Source: an uncultured Oscillospiraceae bacterium (lineage in GTDB: Bacteria > Bacillota > Clostridia > Oscillospirales > Oscillospiraceae). Taken from it: a DNA stretch of 15,169 nt. Both the position numbers and the translations under genes were made by a program. How positions within the stretch are numbered: the first letter of the stretch is position 1; each line of letters starts with the position of its first letter. Of the stretch, positions 13,747 to 15,169 are shown piece by piece. The notes under the pieces were generated by a model. The model did no database searches, was not told the origin of the DNA, and worked only from the letters and a program-made list of their open reading frames with translations. The stretch covers positions 1-15,169 of the forward strand of contig CAUBIP010000039.1 of NCBI GenBank assembly GCA_958436045.1, read 5' to 3'.

Positions 13747-15169
13747 ATGATGAGAAAATTACTAAGCCTCCTTCTGGTTGTCACAATTGTGCTGGCTGTA
13801 TTACCGGCGGCTTACGCCGCATCGGACGAGCCCGGGCGCACCCCGGATGAGACGGCGGCCAGCGCGCTGCCTGGCGCACCGGAGGAGCCTCAAGAAGAAT
13901 CCAAAGAGCCGGAGGAAACGCTGCCGGCCCTGACCGATACATATGAGGATCTGCAGCAGGAAGCCGAATCCATCCTGGAAGACTTCTTCGACGGCGCGCA
14001 GACGCTGGCAGGCGAGAATGTCAAATCCGGCTTCGTCCGGCGGACGACCAGCAGCGCGGGCGTCGCGTTTATCAAATCCCATGAGGGCTTTGTGCAGTAC
14101 CCGATGTGGGACGTCGGCCAGTGGTCCATCGGCTACGGTAGCCGATGCCCGAATTCGCCGAAGGTCAAAAACTACACCGAGGAAAGCTTTGCCTCCCAGG
14201 AGGAGTACGAGAGCTTCTTGGGCTATGTCAAAAACGGCATCACCCAGCAGGAGGCAACGTCACTGCTGCAGGACTTTTTGATTAACTCCTTTGAGCCTGC
14301 TGTCAACAATGTTGCCAAGCAGTACAATGTTGCGCTGAGCCAGAATCAGTTTGACGCGCTGGTAGAATTTAGCTACAACCTCGGCGCCGGCTGGACCAGT
14401 GGCAGCCGTCTGCGCTCCGGTCTGATCTATGGCTACCACAACAAGAGTTGGACGATGGTTAATAGCCTGCAGAACAAGGGCTGGTACTTTATCAACGCCA
14501 TGGGGACCTGGTGTAATGTCAGCGGACAGCCCCATCACGCCATCGCGACCCGCCGAATCCAGGATCTGGAGATGTTTGTCGGCGGCAAATATTACGATAA
14601 CTGGGCGGCGCTGCGCAAGGCAGAGGTCCACTACACCTATCTGTTCTTCGATGCCAACGGCGGCAGCTGCGTCAATATGGAAGGCACCGGCGACTGGGCC
14701 CTGGGCAACCGGTTCTACTTCACCGGGACGCCTTACGGTGCGCTGATGAACGCCCAGCGCAGCGGCTATTACTTCGCCGGGTGGTACACCGCCAAGGACG
14801 GCGGCACGAAAATCACCGCCGATACCATCGCTAAGGCGAATACATCTTCAAGCTATTACGCCGGGATCACCGTCTATGCCCATTGGAGCACGACGCCGGT
14901 CGACCCGGAGATCGGCAGCGCCAGCGGCAGTAAGACCGGCTACACAGACGTCGCGGAGACGGACTGGTTTGCCGATGCTGTTGTCGAGGCCAGCCGCCAG
15001 AATATTTTCAGCGGCTATCCCGACGGGACCTTCCGCCCGAATGAGACTCTGACCCGGGCGATGGCCGTGTCGCTGCTCTACCGCATCAGTGGCCAGAGTG
15101 GGGACTACACCGCATCCGCCCGCGTCTTTACGGACGTCGCGGCAACGGAATGGTACGCAAGCGCCGTTG
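13747..15169 (+). CDS. Secreted GH24 lysozyme with InlB-type repeat and SLH domains (3' end cut by window)
   Basis: At least 474 residues are open to the edge of the window. A signal peptide (MMRKLLSLLLVVTIVLAVLPAAYA) is followed by an acidic Pro/Glu-rich spacer (about 25-80). Residues about 103-280 are a phage-type lysozyme (GH24): FIKSHEGF with the catalytic Glu E113, then WDVGQWSIGYG with D122 and S127 (Thr in T4), ALVEFSYNLGAG, and ATRRIQDLEMF. Residues about 299-380 are a Listeria-Bacteroides (InlB B) repeat, with FFDANGG and the closing YFAGWYT...TVYAHW. From 399 comes one SLH domain (YTDVAETDWFADAV...GYPDGTFRPNETLTRAMAV), and a second starts at 461. It should cleave peptidoglycan while anchored to secondary wall polymers. 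AGGAG at 13734-13738 sets ATG 13747. Confidence 0.92.
   Translation, partial: MMRKLLSLLLVVTIVLAVLPAAYAASDEPGRTPDETAASALPGAPEEPQEESKEPEETLPALTDTYEDLQQEAESILEDFFDGAQTLAGENVKSGFVRRTTSSAGVAFIKSHEGFVQYPMWDVGQWSIGYGSRCPNSPKVKNYTEESFASQEEYESFLGYVKNGITQQEATSLLQDFLINSFEPAVNNVAKQYNVALSQNQFDALVEFSYNLGAGWTSGSRLRSGLIYGYHNKSWTMVNSLQNKGWYFINAMGTWCNVSGQPHHAIATRRIQDLEMFVGGKYYDNWAALRKAEVHYTYLFFDANGGSCVNMEGTGDWALGNRFYFTGTPYGALMNAQRSGYYFAGWYTAKDGGTKITADTIAKANTSSSYYAGITVYAHWSTTPVDPEIGSASGSKTGYTDVAETDWFADAVVEASRQNIFSGYPDGTFRPNETLTRAMAVSLLYRISGQSGDYTASARVFTDVAATEWYASAV

Noticed and set aside
1..15169. CRISPR array, insertion sequence or phage remnant
   Set aside because: No spaced repeat series, transposase, integrase or attachment duplication was seen; the GH24 domain sits in a secreted SLH protein, not next to phage genes.

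Overview
The window looks like a chromosomal segment of a GC-rich Gram-positive anaerobe, most likely a gut-type clostridium (Bacillota, Oscillospirales-like). This is inferred from the strong AGGAGG ribosome sites, GTG/TTG starts, a tRNA with an encoded CCA end, a wall hydrolase carrying InlB-type and SLH repeats, and a cysK preceded by a dyad operator. I cannot name a genus.

Region 1 (1-6740) is an F1Fo ATP synthase operon in the order (end of an upstream membrane gene)-atpB-atpE-atpF-[b'-delta-alpha fusion]-atpG-atpD-atpC, closed by a good intrinsic terminator at 6704-6740. Three things are unusual. The second b-type subunit, a delta C-terminal domain and the whole alpha subunit form one 750-residue reading frame. 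No separate atpH exists, and the N-terminal helical domain of delta appears to be missing. Epsilon is only the beta-sandwich half (84 residues), without the inhibitory helical hairpin. The catalytic residues of alpha and beta, the essential Arg of subunit a and the carboxylate of subunit c are all present, so the enzyme looks functional.

Region 2 (6867-9731) is a four-gene cassette: a DPM1-like GT2 glycosyltransferase, a DUF2304 membrane protein, a GtrA-type flippase and a polytopic GT-C (GT39-like) enzyme. Together they look like a three-component system that charges a polyprenyl phosphate with a sugar, flips it and transfers the sugar outside the membrane. It ends at a strong terminator (9751-9798).

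Region 3 (9799-11220) is cysK with a near-consensus promoter, a 12+12 bp dyad over the -10, and a short Cys-containing leader ORF. A convergent tRNA-Val(CAC) gene follows, sharing a bidirectional terminator with cysK.

Region 4 (11221-13634) holds an RlmI-type rRNA methyltransferase on the minus strand and, divergent from it, a monoacylglycerol-lipase-like alpha/beta hydrolase.

Region 5 (13635-15169) is a secreted GH24 lysozyme with an InlB-type repeat and SLH domains, running off the right edge. Its promoter is a perfect TTGACA-N17-TATAAT, followed by three phased GTTAC repeats that resemble WalR boxes.
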